The notes under the pieces are model-generated. The model saw nothing but the letters and a program-made list of their open reading frames with translations, ran no database searches and was not told where the DNA came from. A program made the translations under genes and the position numbers. A stretch of DNA of 64,000 nucleotides from Phytopythium helicoides (lineage: Eukaryota; Oomycota; Peronosporomycetes; Pythiales; Pythiaceae). Positions 1 to 12,000 of the stretch are shown here, piece after piece (the first letter of the stretch is position 1; each line of letters starts with the position of its first letter). Location: contig JANFNE010000017.1 in NCBI GenBank assembly GCA_024867545.1, positions 521,001-585,000 on the forward strand, read 5' to 3'.

Positions 1-2545
1 CCTATTGTTGGTGAACCGCAGCCTTCTCAAAAGATGCCGGAAGCAAATGGTTCGACGCCACCGCCAATCAGTGCTCGTCCTTCCCCACAGGCGCCTGGAG
101 CAGCTGCTTCATCGAGTCAGTCTGCTGTGGCTCCGCCTGCTCAGCCCGTTACTCTGGAGAGTCTACTCATGGAGCTGTATCGCAAGCACCAACCTGACAA
201 AATCAAGAACGTGCAGGTCGTTGCGCGTGAGTATGCTGGCAAGGAACGTGAGCTTATCCGTTTGCTGAAGGGAAAGTATGGCGCACTGGCTGTGAAGCGC
301 TTAGAAGAGAACTTGCCTGCATTGGAGATTTCGTCTCGTAGAGCAGTTGCTCGCAAGGGTGGTCGTGGGTGCTTTGCATGCACTATTGTGATCTTGACGG
401 GTCTGTTCTGGACTGCGATCTTGTCGGTTATTGCAGGCGTGTACATCATTGACTCTTACGAGTGCCAGGCACTTTCAGGTGAAGACATTGACACGGCAGT
501 CTCGGACGGCGAGTGCTCGACGCTGACAAGCGAGCTCAAGGAGTTCTCGCATTCGAAGATTGGCAAATACTCACATCAGTCTCATTCTGAAGCTTGTTTT
601 TGCGCCGAATGGAAGCAACGCGAGGCATCGCTATCATCGTTCGAGAGCGCTGTGGAACTTGCTAAACTGGTTCCATTTTCGCCTGGGCATTTCGGTGGAT
701 CGTTGATTGAAGTTGTCAAGGACCAGCTTCCATTGTACGATTATGCAAGCCCGATTGTCCAGGTTATGCTGGATGCTGGATCGATGGTGTGGTCCGAGTC
801 GTCGAGCATTTCGGGAAGTGCATCCACTGCCAAGAAGGCGGGGACCATGGACAATTCTGCAATCTCCAAGAACCAGGTACACAGCTCTGACAGCGTGCTG
901 ACGAAGGTTGCGTTGGCATCCAAGTCGCTGGCAAATCCGCAAGAGTATGAAGCAAGCAATGAAGTTGAAGTTTTGGAGGATGCTCCAAGTGAGACTGAGT
1001 CGGAGACTGAAAGCGAAAGTGAGCCCGAACTCGTGGAGGCAGGTAACTATAAGGACGCTGATGAGGATAGCCCGGTGGAAGAATTTGTCGAAGTCGTCGT
1101 CGAGCAGGAAGGACTTGATTTATCGGTTGCCTCCATTGATGAGACCGAGATTGATTCACAAACTGCCCCAGTTGACGAAGAAGAGCAGAACCCTACTGAA
1201 CTTGCGAAGTCGAGACGGACCTCAACGTGCTGAGGAGGAATTTGCCTCTACTGCTGAGGAGCCTGTTTTCGGAAGAAGTCTTAGAAGAAGTTGTTGCGGA
1301 GGTGACTGACAGCAAGCAAAGCGATGAGGTTGAGGAACCGAAGGATGAAAATGACATTGCCTCGACCAATGACGATGGTGCCTCCCATCGAATCTGAGAT
1401 TGTGACTGAGGATGTTTCAGTTGACAATGAAATCGAGTCGGATGCATCGACTACGGAGGACAGTGAACTCTCAGTAGTCGAAGACGACGCTGCTGCTGAC
1501 AAGATCCAAGACACATCGCCCCAGGAGGTTGTTGGCGAAATAGCTGAATCAGTTGCGGAGATTGTGACTCTTGACGTCGAGGTTGACAGTGAGCAATCGG
1601 AAGCTGATGAGGACGCTCGGTAATCCCGAGATCGAGGCAGATGCTGCAGTCGATGTCATAGAGGTGGATGCCGCTGTTGGCATTGAGGAAGTGGATGGAG
1701 CTGTTGACGTCGATGAGTTGGGTAGTACTGCAGCTACTGCTGAGGCAGAGGAGACGACGGCCGTAGTTCAGGTTGAAGAAGTTGTTGCAGAGCTTGAAGT
1801 CGAAGAATTTAATGTCCCTGTGACGGACTCTACCAGCGAGGATGCTGCAACGACGGAAGAGTCGGATGAACCTGTGACGAGGCATGAAGAAGTGACACAT
1901 GGTCTCGAAGAAGAGGCCGTTGTTGATATTTCTGTCGCTGACGCGGACTCATCCGAGAGCGTTGTGGAGGTTGAGGTACCTGGTGTCGCTTCGATTGAAG
2001 AAGTGGCTAATGAAATCGAGGTTATCTCTCCTGCACATGAGTCGGCTATGGATGAATCGGACCAGACCGCTGATGTCGAGGAAGTCATCGTGGGCGAGCC
2101 TGCTGCCGACGTGATCGACGAGTATGTTATTTCCCAAGTTGATGGCGAAGAGGCAGTCGTGGGCGTTGCTGATAGTGAGGTGGATGGGAACGCCAAGGAT
2201 GACGATCTTCTTGATAGCACTGATGCAATTAGTGACGTCACGGAAAGCGCTGCTATCGAGGATGCAGTCGGAGAAGCCGTCGAAGATGCTGCTGAAGCAA
2301 GTGAGAGAGCCGTCGATGTCGATGTCGAGGAAGCCTCCGAGGAAGCCGTCGATGCCGATGCCGAGGAATCCTCCGAGGAAGCCGTCGATGCCGATGTCGA
2401 GGAATCCTCCGAGGAAGCCTTCGAGGAGGCAGAAGCTTCCGTTAACCCCGCCGACGTGGTGGACGCCCTATACAGCGAGCAAGATCCTACGAGTGTGGTG
2501 GCTGAGGCAGACCAGGCCGCGCTAGACCAGCTCGAAAGCTCGTAA
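1..2545 (+). CDS. Acidic single-pass membrane protein, 3' part, frame-broken
   Basis: I do not recognise the family. The frame is open from base 1, so the true start lies upstream; the first internal ATG is at 34. The N-terminal part has a Pro/Ser/Ala stretch, then a short helical block (LYRKHQPDKIKNV ... YAGKERELI ... KGKYG) of a kind I associate with oomycete proteins, then one hydrophobic segment (about 363-450, ACTIVILTGLFWTAILSVIAG) that should be a membrane span. The remainder is very rich in Glu/Asp/Val/Ala and probably disordered, with a 36-bp tandem repeat near its end. The acidic reading moves between frames near 1230, 1270, 1390 and 1620, then stays open to TAA at 2543-2545. The acidic character continues across each break, so indel errors are likelier than separate genes. 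Confidence 0.6.
2306..2413 (+). repeat. Three 36-bp tandem units in the acidic gene
   Basis: Three units of 36 bp start at about 2306, 2342 and 2378. The second and third are nearly identical and the first has diverged. Each encodes a 12-residue acidic unit of the form EEAVDADxEESS. The length is a multiple of three, so copy-number change keeps the frame. Confidence 0.85.
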
Positions 2546-2628
2546 CCAAGTAGAACACCTAGTAATCCGTAGCGTTGTTCCACAAGCGCGAATAGAGTGG
2601 AGCTGATGCATTTGTATTCCCAGTCATC

Positions 2629-4370
2629 TCATAAATATTTGGACATGTAGGGACCGTCGAGCTCGTAGCCTAGCCTGCGATAGTAACCACGTGTGCCGAC
2701 GCCGGAAATGACAGCCAGCTTGACGGAGCTGTGCTCGTCGCGGGCGATTCGCTCTGCTTCTTCCATGAGGAGCGTGCCGAATCCCTGATGCTGGAACTTT
2801 GTGGGATCGCGGGCGTGCACGGGCACAGAAGATCCGTAGACGTGGAGCTCGCGCACGATGGAGACGTCAGGGCCGATCTCGGGACGGAAGGCTGCCGAAC
2901 TAGGCTTTCGGAGCCGCAGTAGTCCGATGAGGATGTCCTGCTCGGGGTCTTCGTACGACAGGAAGGTTTCCCAACCTTCTCCAGCCACGTAGTCGCGGCG
3001 GACTAGCTCCACCTGGTCCGGCACCTGCTGGTCATGAATCCCTTTGATCCCGACCTCACGAGTGCGAACGTCGCGGCACGATAGTCCGAGATCTTTCATG
3101 CGCGCCAGCGCCAGCTCTCGCAAGTTGCCGTGCTCGACACCTGAGCTCACGAGCGGCATGGGAATGTCTCGCTGAATGCGGTACACGCGTGTCCAAGGCG
3201 GAACCAGTGAGAGCAACTTGGCGAGTAGGTCGACTAGATCGTCAGGCGCGTAGTTTTGGTACCGGCCAGTCTTCCAAAGCTCATAAAGCCCCGTACCGCG
3301 AATCACGAGCGTTGGGTACACCTTGAGTCCGTCCGCCCGGAATCGCGGGCTCTCGAAGAACTCTCGAAAGCCTTCGAGGTCACGCTCCATGCCCATGTTA
3401 GGCAGATCGGGCATGAGATGTGCCACCACCTTGAAGCCGCAATCTCTCGAGAGCTGCAGCGAGTGAGCCACAGCTGCAACCGTGTGGCCGCGATTGGTAT
3501 CTCGCGCCACGTCCTCGTAGACGCTCTGCACACCCATCTCAATTCGCGTACAGCCATAGGACAGCATATCGTTCAAATGGGGCTTCAGGCAGTAGTCGGG
3601 GCGCGTCTCAATCGTAATAGCCGTGCACTTGGTCGCGCTCTGCTCCGAGTACCGCACTGCCTCGTCCACACTGGTCGACGAGTGTCCCGAGAGCGCGTCG
3701 TGTAGCCGGCGGATGAAATAGTCGCGGTACCCGCGGTCGAGCGACAGGAAGGTGCCGCCCATGACAATGAACTCGACCTTGTCGACGGGATGGCCCAGAC
3801 GCCGAAGTTGCGCCACGCGGTGGCGCGTCTGCAGGAACGGGTCGTAGCGCGCGCGGATGGCGCGCATACTGGTCGGCTCATAGCCCGTGTACGACTGCGT
3901 TGAGTACTCAAAGTCCGAGTCGGGTCCTCCAGGGCAGTACACGCAGATATTTCCCGTCAGCGCGATGTGCGGACACCGATGCGGCTTGCACATGACAGCC
4001 TGCCAGTACGCAGCAAATCAACCTGTCAGGCTTCATCCAGGAAAGATGCTATCAACTGCCCGCGACGCACCACGACGGCGACGCCCGAGGCCGTACGAAC
4101 TGGCTTGGCGCGCAGGAAAGGCAGCAGTTTGTCTCGATAGTCGTCAGGCACAGCCGAGATGATGTCCACGAGCTGCTTGAGACGTCAGCAACGGTCCAAA
4201 GACAGCCACAGCACCGGCGGACGGACCTTGGGCATGGACGGCAGCTTGTATCGCTTGGCCACGTCGTTCTTGAGCCGCGTCATGTTCACCGGCTCCTGCG
4301 ACTCATAGGCCGCCACCAGCGCGTCCACGATGCCCGCAACCGCGTGCACGTACGCCGCGCCGCTCTCCAT
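2629..4370 (-). CDS. ELP3: Elongator complex catalytic subunit ELP3
   Basis: ELP3 is the radical-SAM/acetyl-CoA enzyme of Elongator, which modifies wobble uridines (cm5U) in cytosolic tRNAs. Exons are 4227-4370, 4071-4172 and 2629-3999, giving 538 aa, close to the usual family length of about 550. The radical-SAM cluster region is clear (CKPHRCPH, then [13 protein letters not shown]), followed by [15 protein letters not shown] and ETRPDYC. The C-terminal GNAT domain has [17 protein letters not shown] and ends GPYMSK, as in yeast and human. Intron 4000-4070 has a GTGCGT donor and CAG acceptor; intron 4173-4226 has a less usual GTCCGT donor. The ATG at 4370 is the nearest plausible start, but other ELP3 proteins have a slightly longer N-terminus, so an upstream mini-exon is possible. 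Confidence 0.96.
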
Positions 4371-4686
4371 GACGCAGAGGGGCTGCCTGACCACCGGACG
4401 AGTCGAAATGTGAGCCAAGGCATGCCAGTCAAGGATCTGCGTCGGAGTCTGAGGCGGATCAGGTACAACAGTGGAGGCACACCAATGCGAAGGCAATCGA
4501 GTTGGAGCAGACAAACGATTGAACCAGGGGATTGAACTGAACGTGATCTTCGTGATGAAGGGCACTCAAGACGCATCTGATCGCCATCAGCTCTGGAAGG
4601 CTCGGTTGTGGCGGCATGGACGGCATGAGATCGCAAAGACTGCTCTCCGGAAAAAAAAAATATTTGACTTTAGAATGGAGCACGCA
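4371..4686. other. Spacer between ELP3 and the polytopic membrane gene
   Basis: About 316 bp lie between the chosen ELP3 start and the end of the next minus-strand gene. It probably holds the ELP3 promoter/5' UTR and the 3' UTR of the gene at 4687. An A9 run lies near 4651. The short open frames show no family similarity. Confidence 0.5.
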
Positions 4687-7213
4687 TCAATGCGGGTTCG
4701 ACTTGGGCCTAGGAAAGATGCCCCTAATTGCCTTGGCCGATGTGGGCAGTTTTTCTGACCAATCCGTCCTGGGCGGCTTGCTGGTAAAGATGGTAGATGT
4801 GAATTCGAGATCATCGAGCTTGGTGAGACTCGATGCGCCGCCATCTAGAGCGGGTTTGTCGAGCGACAGCTTGAGCACTGACCGCGGGAATTTATCAGCA
4901 TTGAGCAAAGCCTCAGCAACAACAGAGACGCTGTTTGCTGCCTCGGCCTCGATAATACGCTTTGCACGCTTGTGCGCAACCGCAACCCAAATAGCGATGG
5001 CTGCGAGTAGACCACATCCAGCGTACGAGATCAAGATGTTGGTCTGCGGGATTGATACCTGTACGTGGAAAATCTGGTAGTTGCCGAGGAAGTCGACTAC
5101 GCTCTGTCCTTGGGTTTCTTCTAGCGAAATAGTATGGAGCACGCCATCCTTGAGAAGGTAGTGCAGCGCGGAAGTAAAGCCCACTTGGAGACTCTCCTCA
5201 ACGAACAGGTGGTTAACCAGAATATCCCGGATAACATGGTCCGAAAGAAGTGGGCACCCGAAGGCTTGGGATTTGATCTTGGTCTCAACCGAGGCTCCAA
5301 CAACTTCGAAGTTTCGCGGTAGCAAGATGGCGGGCGCCGAGTCTACAGTCACGAGTGGCTTCCAGATGTAAGTGCGGAGTGTTACCTCGACTCTGTAGTC
5401 GTCCGCTAAAAGCACTTCAGTCAGATCGGACAGCTCGCCCATGTACAGCTCGTCAACGCCGAGTAGTAGCACGTTCTCCGCTTCCTTCAATGCAGGCGTC
5501 TCAACCCGGATGCCTTTGCACCCGTCCTTGTCAGTATCTGTGATGTTAATACCGCAGTTGGCGTTGTAGGTCGTCCCGAGATCCTCGATTGTCCAGTTGA
5601 GCATTCCGATTGTGAGCGTGAAGACCGTCCTCAGACTAGTTGCGACTGCATTCCCATTAGAAGTCGCCTCTAGTGTAGCGCCAGTAATTTTCTTGCCGAT
5701 GGACACTAGTACAAGTGCACAGTCCCTCTTGTCGAAATTCATCGATTCAATTGGCCACGTGCTGTTGCAAAGTGCGCTCGCTCGAACTCCCGGCATAACG
5801 GCAGCCGATGTATTCCCAAATGCTGCTGCCTCATCCGGTAGGACGCAGCCCTCAGGGGTGCACCAAGGCCCGAAAACGAACTCATAGGGCTCATTCGTCG
5901 CGTTTACAGGAATTGTCAGTGTCAGTGCCGTGTACACGAGCGTGTCGGTTACCTGGATGAGCTCGTACTCAGCCGCCACATCAGCCGCAACGATATCTGA
6001 CGCGTAGCCTACCAAGTTCTGCAGCATGTATCGGGATGCGTTGACGAAGTCATCGCCAGCAAAATCCATGACGTTGCCAACTCCGAGGTACTGAGACGAT
6101 TGCGGTCCACTCGTCGGAAAACGCCTGTTGTCGGCGCTCTCGCCAGTCCACTTCGCGTAAGTTGCGTAGTAGGCATCGTGCAGGAACAGTGGGAAAAAAA
6201 CCTCCCCTCCCATTTATCTTCGCGTCTGCTTCGCTGATTCCCCAGAAGCCCTTGAACTTCTCGTACAACTGCTCTAGAGCCGTCACGTACAGTGTGCGAG
6301 CGCTGAATAGATCAATGGGCAGGTCATCAATGCTGGTAGCGACGTTGGTCGAATTGGTGGACAGCAAAGCTGCTATTTTGTCTGGCATGGGCATTGTCGG
6401 AAGTGCTTTCAGCATCCAATCGGCTGATGGATAGCCGAATGAGACGCGTGGAGACTCGACAAAAGACCCAAACCATTTTGCGTAGCATTTGGCTGAAATA
6501 GCCTCAACCGGCAGCAAGTGGGTGCGCAGGATGGTGTTTAGCACCGAGTTATTACTGACGCTCTCCGCGTAGGCCGAGTCCCCGGCCAAAACCGTGACAT
6601 TTTCGGACTGAATTCTGGCTCCCTGGGAACTCAGATCGGCGTCCACGATACGGATGAAAGTTGCCCCATGCATAGGCTGCACATTCAGAGCAGTCGGTCC
6701 GTTGCAAACCAGGAAGCTAAATGCTGCCGCCAGAAGCGACGGCACCATCGCCGTGAACATATTAGACGCGTCGCGACGAATCGTCCAATCGGCCGCATAG
6801 CACAGCAGTGTCACCGCAACAGTGAGTTGCAGAGCCATATCGACAAGCTTGATGACAGCTGACATCAAGTTGCCTGAGAGAGAATTGTACCTGTCAAGCA
6901 GTTTCTTGAGATCTGCGTCGCTCTTGTCTGTCGATCGGAAAGATGTTAGGCTCACACCGTTTCCGTTGAAGCTGAATAGGATCAGGATGATGATTCCGAT
7001 AGCCACAAAGACCACTGCGACGATCCGGAGGACCGAGAACTCGATACGAAGTTGACCGTGCGAGCTAGAATGGCCGTTGTCAGCGGGCGAGGCGGCAGCA
7101 CATGGGCAAGTCCGTGGGTATTCGGCCGGTTCGCCCCAAGTGGTAGCAATCGGCACCACTTCAGGAACAACCTGCATTGATGCTGTGGCGTTTGTTTGCT
7201 TGTCTGTCTTCAT
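4687..7213 (-). CDS. Large polytopic membrane protein of unknown function
   Basis: No known family is recognised. Translation from ATG 7213 gives a cytosolic head of about 65 residues, a first membrane span (RIVAVVFVAIGIIILILF), two more hydrophobic segments (around MALQLTVAVTLLCYAAD and MVPSLLAAAFSFLVC), and then a domain of about 550 residues with many NxS/T sites and cysteines, likely extracytoplasmic. A final span (ILISYAGCGLLAAIAIWVAVA) is followed by a short basic tail. The frame changes once near 6195-6215, at a GGG...TTTTTTT stretch; downstream it reads FPLFLHDAYYATYAKW. A 1-nt homopolymer error joins the halves into about 830 aa. The topology resembles oomycete-restricted surface proteins, but I can assign no role. 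Confidence 0.6.
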
Positions 7214-8042
7214 GGCGGCAAAATTGAAGGAGTCGTTGGCGGACGGGAATGGAAAGAGAAATGGGCATCTGTGCCTGTGACCGCGAGCGTGATGAAAGCA
7301 GCTTGTGGCGCGTTACACCCTTGATTTGGCGCAGGCCAAATCGTGGTGGTTGGCCTCCAATTTCGACTCAAATCGCAATCGAACTTCGGCGAAGCTTTCA
7401 ATTGACCCCTATTGAGCTTATGCGTCAAAGTCGGTGCCTGGATCATTCAAGTGCATCAATTGGCTAAATTCTATAAAAGGTATTGAAGTCGGTTGGCGAA
7501 GGCCTGAAGACAACAAGTTTGACTGTCGACATGGGGCCCGAGGCTCGGGCTCCTGAGAAATGAGGCGTGTCGGCGATGGCTGCTGATCGCTACTCATGGG
7601 GTGACTGGCGAGTTGTCATCGATCTGCTGCTCTGGATTGTTTCATGCTGCACCACTTGATCTCTCAGACCGTCGATGCGACTCTCAATAGTAATTACAAC
7701 AAGATTTTGTCAGATAACGATGGCCGCCACGTTTTCGCAGCTTTAACTCCAGCGATGAACGGTTTCCATGTTCAGACGCTCTCTGCTTCAAGCACATATC
7801 AATCAAGATTGCTCGCTCGCTCGCTCACATTTCTGCTCGGGTTAGGCAACGAAGCTTCTCATCCCACGTGGTCACATGACCACAGCTCGACTGGTGGTGG
7901 TTCGTTGTAAATTTAGCCTGGCCGGTTGGCTCTTTGGACCGTTCCGGTGCGCCAGTTCTGCTGTGCGCATTTGGAATTTCCTTCCTCAGCGCCGCCACGT
8001 TTTTCTTTCGCAGAGTGAGGCGTCGCCGACCTTTACAGCCAC
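7214..8042. promoter_or_regulatory. Divergent intergenic region, about 830 bp
   Basis: This lies between the divergent genes starting at 7213 (-) and about 8043 (+), so it should hold both promoters. A CACGTG E-box sits near 7865, within a CACGTGGTCACATGAC stretch, and a short GCTC tetranucleotide run lies near 7812-7827. An open frame at 7644-7910 has no protein-like composition and I leave it out. Confidence 0.4.
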
Positions 8043-8870
8043 TTGCTCAAGGGCTTTCACCCTGACACAGCCATTCCTCAAAAGAAAACGACAAGCATAG
8101 CATCTCAACGCAGCCCCCGTGAGGACGCGGTGCCGCCGCTACTCGTAGTACCAACTACTTTACCGTACAGTACCAGCCCGCCTTCGTCCGAACGCATATC
8201 GCTCCCTCTCGCAGTCTCTCACGACGACAACGAAGGCGAGGAAGTGGCCTCACTCCGGCTCGGATCTTCTAGCACACGTCGACTTCCGATCATGTATTCA
8301 TCTGGAGACATCGTGTCAAATTCATCCACAGCAGACAAGAAACTGCCACCGATAATCGTAGATGCTGCGCCGCTGCCTATTGCTAAGCAAATGAGTGTAG
8401 GTGCAATGTCAGCATCAACACCAACGCTCGTGACGTTTGCGACCACTTCCGAGGTTGACCCAGTCATCTCTGGTCGGTCGACCAGCCCGAGCAAGGCCCC
8501 GATGAGTCGACAGAACACTGTAAACTTGCGCCGCAGAATCACTATCTCGGTCGATGAAATCAGCCCGCACGCCCTTGACCGACTAGGCGTAAACACAGAC
8601 ATTCTCAAGAAGGAAAAGGGCATGAAGAAGCTTGGAATCTCGGACGTCGACATCGAGCGCAGCGAGGAGCTACGTCGGTACAGCGGGATCACGTTCAGCA
8701 CACCAGCAAAGAAAGTCGAGTTTGTTTTTGGCTTCAACGAGGAGCAACTCAATCGCGACAAAGCCATGAAGAGGCTCGGCACTTCCGAGCAGGAAATCCT
8801 CGATGACTACAGCCGTAGAATCTCGGAGCTCGGCACGCGCTCCGATCGAGCCATGATATCGCCTACCTAA
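8043..8870 (+). CDS. Hypothetical protein with a duplicated KxMKxLG motif
   Basis: A 275-residue protein of no recognised family. Residues 1-165 are Ser/Pro/Thr-rich and probably disordered. The C-terminal third is charged and helical and carries two copies of a motif: DILKKEKGMKKLGISDVDIE at about 186-205 and LNRDKAMKRLGTSEQEILDD at about 236-255, the second followed by YSRRISEL. The spacing of about 50 residues suggests an internal duplication forming a small repeat domain. The ATG at 8043 opens the longest frame. An N-terminal exon cannot be excluded, because the upstream sequence is open in another frame. No introns are needed. Confidence 0.55.
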   Translation: MLKGFHPDTAIPQKKTTSIASQRSPREDAVPPLLVVPTTLPYSTSPPSSERISLPLAVSHDDNEGEEVASLRLGSSSTRRLPIMYSSGDIVSNSSTADKKLPPIIVDAAPLPIAKQMSVGAMSASTPTLVTFATTSEVDPVISGRSTSPSKAPMSRQNTVNLRRRITISVDEISPHALDRLGVNTDILKKEKGMKKLGISDVDIERSEELRRYSGITFSTPAKKVEFVFGFNEEQLNRDKAMKRLGTSEQEILDDYSRRISELGTRSDRAMISPT

Positions 8871-9022
8871 ATCAGGAGGGCCGAGGGTGGCAACGATCCA
8901 GACAGGCGCCAGGTTTGTGAATGTTCATAGGCACCTTGCATTACTCTTCAGTGCGTCATCTTCGTGGCTCGCTTTCATTTTCGTAATCCCGATCAAAACA
9001 AAACGCTCATCTTTGCACTCTT

Positions 9023-12000
9023 TTACATGAACTGCATGTAGCTGGCATCCTTTTCTAGCTGGTCAAGCTTGTTGCCTAGCGTCCGACTCATTGTAAGCGT
9101 GCTCTCCTTACCCCCGGGACCAGAGCTGCCGCCACCCACGACACCCGAGTTCGCGCTAATGGTACTGTTCGCACCCATGTTGAGCATCGAGGAACTCGCC
9201 GATCCTGATAGCGAAAATGGCGGGAGACCACTGGAAGAAGCGGTGCTTGGACGAAGAAGCCCCGATGAAGCCATGCGATAACCGGGAGGTGCCGAAGGGC
9301 CCATCGAGGCAGACGTCGACAAATGTGGGTGTCCGCCAGGAAACGCACTGGACTGGTTAAAGGCCTTCGCTCCTCGCAGTGAGGTTGCACTCTCCGTTGG
9401 CTGCTGCTGCCGTTTACTTGATGAAGTTTGTCGCTGAGCCGTCTTTGCAGCAGACGCAGTTGCAGCAGCGGTCGCCGCCGCTGCTGCCGCTCGTTGTTGC
9501 TGAGCAAGCCTTTCGTTTTGCTTTTCATGCAACATAATCGGAGAGTCAAGGAACTGGCAAGAGCAGTCACAGTCTGTGACGGGGCACACCGAGTGCGCTG
9601 CAAACCATTCGGCGATGTGATGCGCATGACCACCGTGTTTGCACGACTGACACCACGTAAACCACTCGACAAACGGAATGCTGGACAGTTGAGCCAGATT
9701 CTCATACTCGCTCTTGCCACTTTTGGGATCCTTGAGCACTGATCCGGTGTCGCCTGCTGTTGACACCAACGAGTTCACTGCCTCAGCTGTTTGCTTTGAC
9801 CTTCGGTGTGCAAGTTCAAAGTATGGGTTCAGCGATCCGAACGGGAGCAGGCACAGAGCACATTGGGGCAGCGGCTTTCGGCATGTCGGACAGCACGAGA
9901 GCTTAGGTTTCGTCCGGTTGAGCCAGGAAGAGTGAGAACCTCCAAGTCGCAAGAGACTTGCAAGTGACAATGTCGTATTGCAAAAGTTGCAGCGAACGAA
10001 GAGTTGAGGAGGCACAGACATTGTCGATGGCGCTGATAGCTCGGCACTAAGTTCTTCAGCTTCCGGGTCTCGAGAGAAGCTAGCAAATCCGTTCAACAAG
10101 TCTTCAAGCTGAGAACGACCAACATCAAAACGAGCACGCTCGTGGAACAGCTGCCACCGATTGAGAAGATCCTTATAGATTTGGATCCACCTGTCCATCG
10201 GTGAAGTTCGTGCCACCAGCGCAGAGGGAAGGCGAGCAGCCAAAAGAGCGAGTGTCTGAATATCCCCGGTGCAGTCCAAGTACTTTTGGAGGAGCTCCAA
10301 ACCTGTAGAGTTTAAACCGGTGATCACAAGCCCCTCAAGGCGCCCAAATCGTGTGCTCTCGTCTTCAAGCTGCATAATGTAGCTGCGAAGATCATCTTCT
10401 GGGAGATACCGGCAGGCAAAAGCAACTCGATCACTCAACGGAAGTGTCGAGTCAGTCAAAATCGACGAGTATGAACCAGCGTTTGCCGGCTTTGTACCAG
10501 ACATTGTCGCCAGATTGTCAACACTTCCCCACTGGCGCCGGGGGTTGCCACGTCGCGGTGGTTGCGGCTGGCTTGCTCGAGGATTCGAATTGGACGTCGC
10601 CGACGAGCTTGCGGAGCACAGAAATGCAAGCATTGCGTGCAAGTATCGAGGTTGCTCGCTTGAAGTGATTTCGTCACGCTTGAGTAACTGTTGGCACATA
10701 CCCAGCCAGAGCGACTGTCCAGCTGGGCTCACTGTGGAAGACGAGTACCCAGCAACAGCCATCGCAACCAGTTGCAAGACATCTGCCGAATAGGGGGCCT
10801 TAATACCAATGTTGAGGTGCTGGGATTGGGCCATCCACATGGCTCCTTTCTGCAAGTACGACACTGCCGAATTCAGGTCGCCGTGGAAAACGGCAATCGC
10901 AGCAGCCCTCGCGTGCATGCCGTCCAGCTCACATCGGTTCAGGATGTTTGCAAGCTCATAGCGTCCATTCTCACTCCATGAACGATGAGAAACGTTCTCG
11001 TCATATGGCTGCTTTTGCGGATTCCAAACACCGGAATTGCTCTTGTGAAGCGAATAGTTCCCACGGTTTGAGGAGTTTTCGAATCCTTGTGCAGCTCCCG
11101 AAGATGAAGACGATCGAGAGGAGCCTTGCCCACAGTCAGGATCCCAGTTACACGCAAGTTGGCTAAGTCGACGCCCAAGACCTTCGAAAAACTGGCATCC
11201 AAGAACGGGGTCTGTTTTCATCGATGACACAATCTTCATTGGTGGGCGTGGAGGCTGACCATCTTCCGCACCTGGCTCGCTGTTGTTACCAGACGCGTCC
11301 CCCGACGAACTAGCAGTTAGCAAATTCTTGACGCCAACATTAACAAGAGCCTCGGGGTCAAATGGCCAACCACGCAGCGGTCCTGCATTGGCTATGCTCG
11401 CAAAGCCGCCGGTGTTCCCAGCTGCCTTGGATTGTGCCAATCGCGAAGCCTGGATACGCCGAAGAGCTTCAACTTGATCGACCCAGAGCCACAGCTGTCT
11501 CAGCTGGCGCTGGCGCGAGGTTCTACTCGTGAAAAGCTTCAGATTCTTTGAAAGCACGATTGAGTAACCGTTCTTGGCTAGCTTGTACATTAGGCTCGCG
11601 ATATCATCGTCAGTAGTCAAGTTCATGCCGAGATCTGCTTCGAGAGCTAATCGGCTGGAGGTTGCAGTGCCAAGCCCTGGGCCGTTTGGAGCTCCACCAA
11701 AGAGGAGCTTACCACAGCTAAAGGCAATCGCGCCAGTCGATGACACTGTCACAGGCATCGAGTCGTGGACTGAGATGTCTTCGATCTCTCCTGATACAGA
11801 TGCTGTGAGCAAGCGATTTGGGAACGCAGCAGCCGTCACCTGGTTTCGAGATGCGCTAGCTGCGGAGCGCCTCGGAGGGTTTCGCGATTCCACATTTTGC
11901 CAAGAGAACGATGTGAGCGCCTCCGACGTGTACCGTCGTCGGAAGGGCTTGCGTAAAATATTTGACCCGCCACTTTCATGAGTCGAGATGTCCCAAAGGG

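Noticed and set aside
1768..2583. 271-codon minus-strand Ser/Thr/Ala frame
   Set aside because: It is the reverse complement of the acidic Glu/Asp/Val gene, whose GAN/GTN codons read as Ser/Thr/Asn on the other strand. No start context or domain is present.
7644..7910. 88-codon plus-strand frame between divergent genes
   Set aside because: No domain, low-complexity LLARSLTFLLG and His-rich end; it lies in a divergent promoter region.
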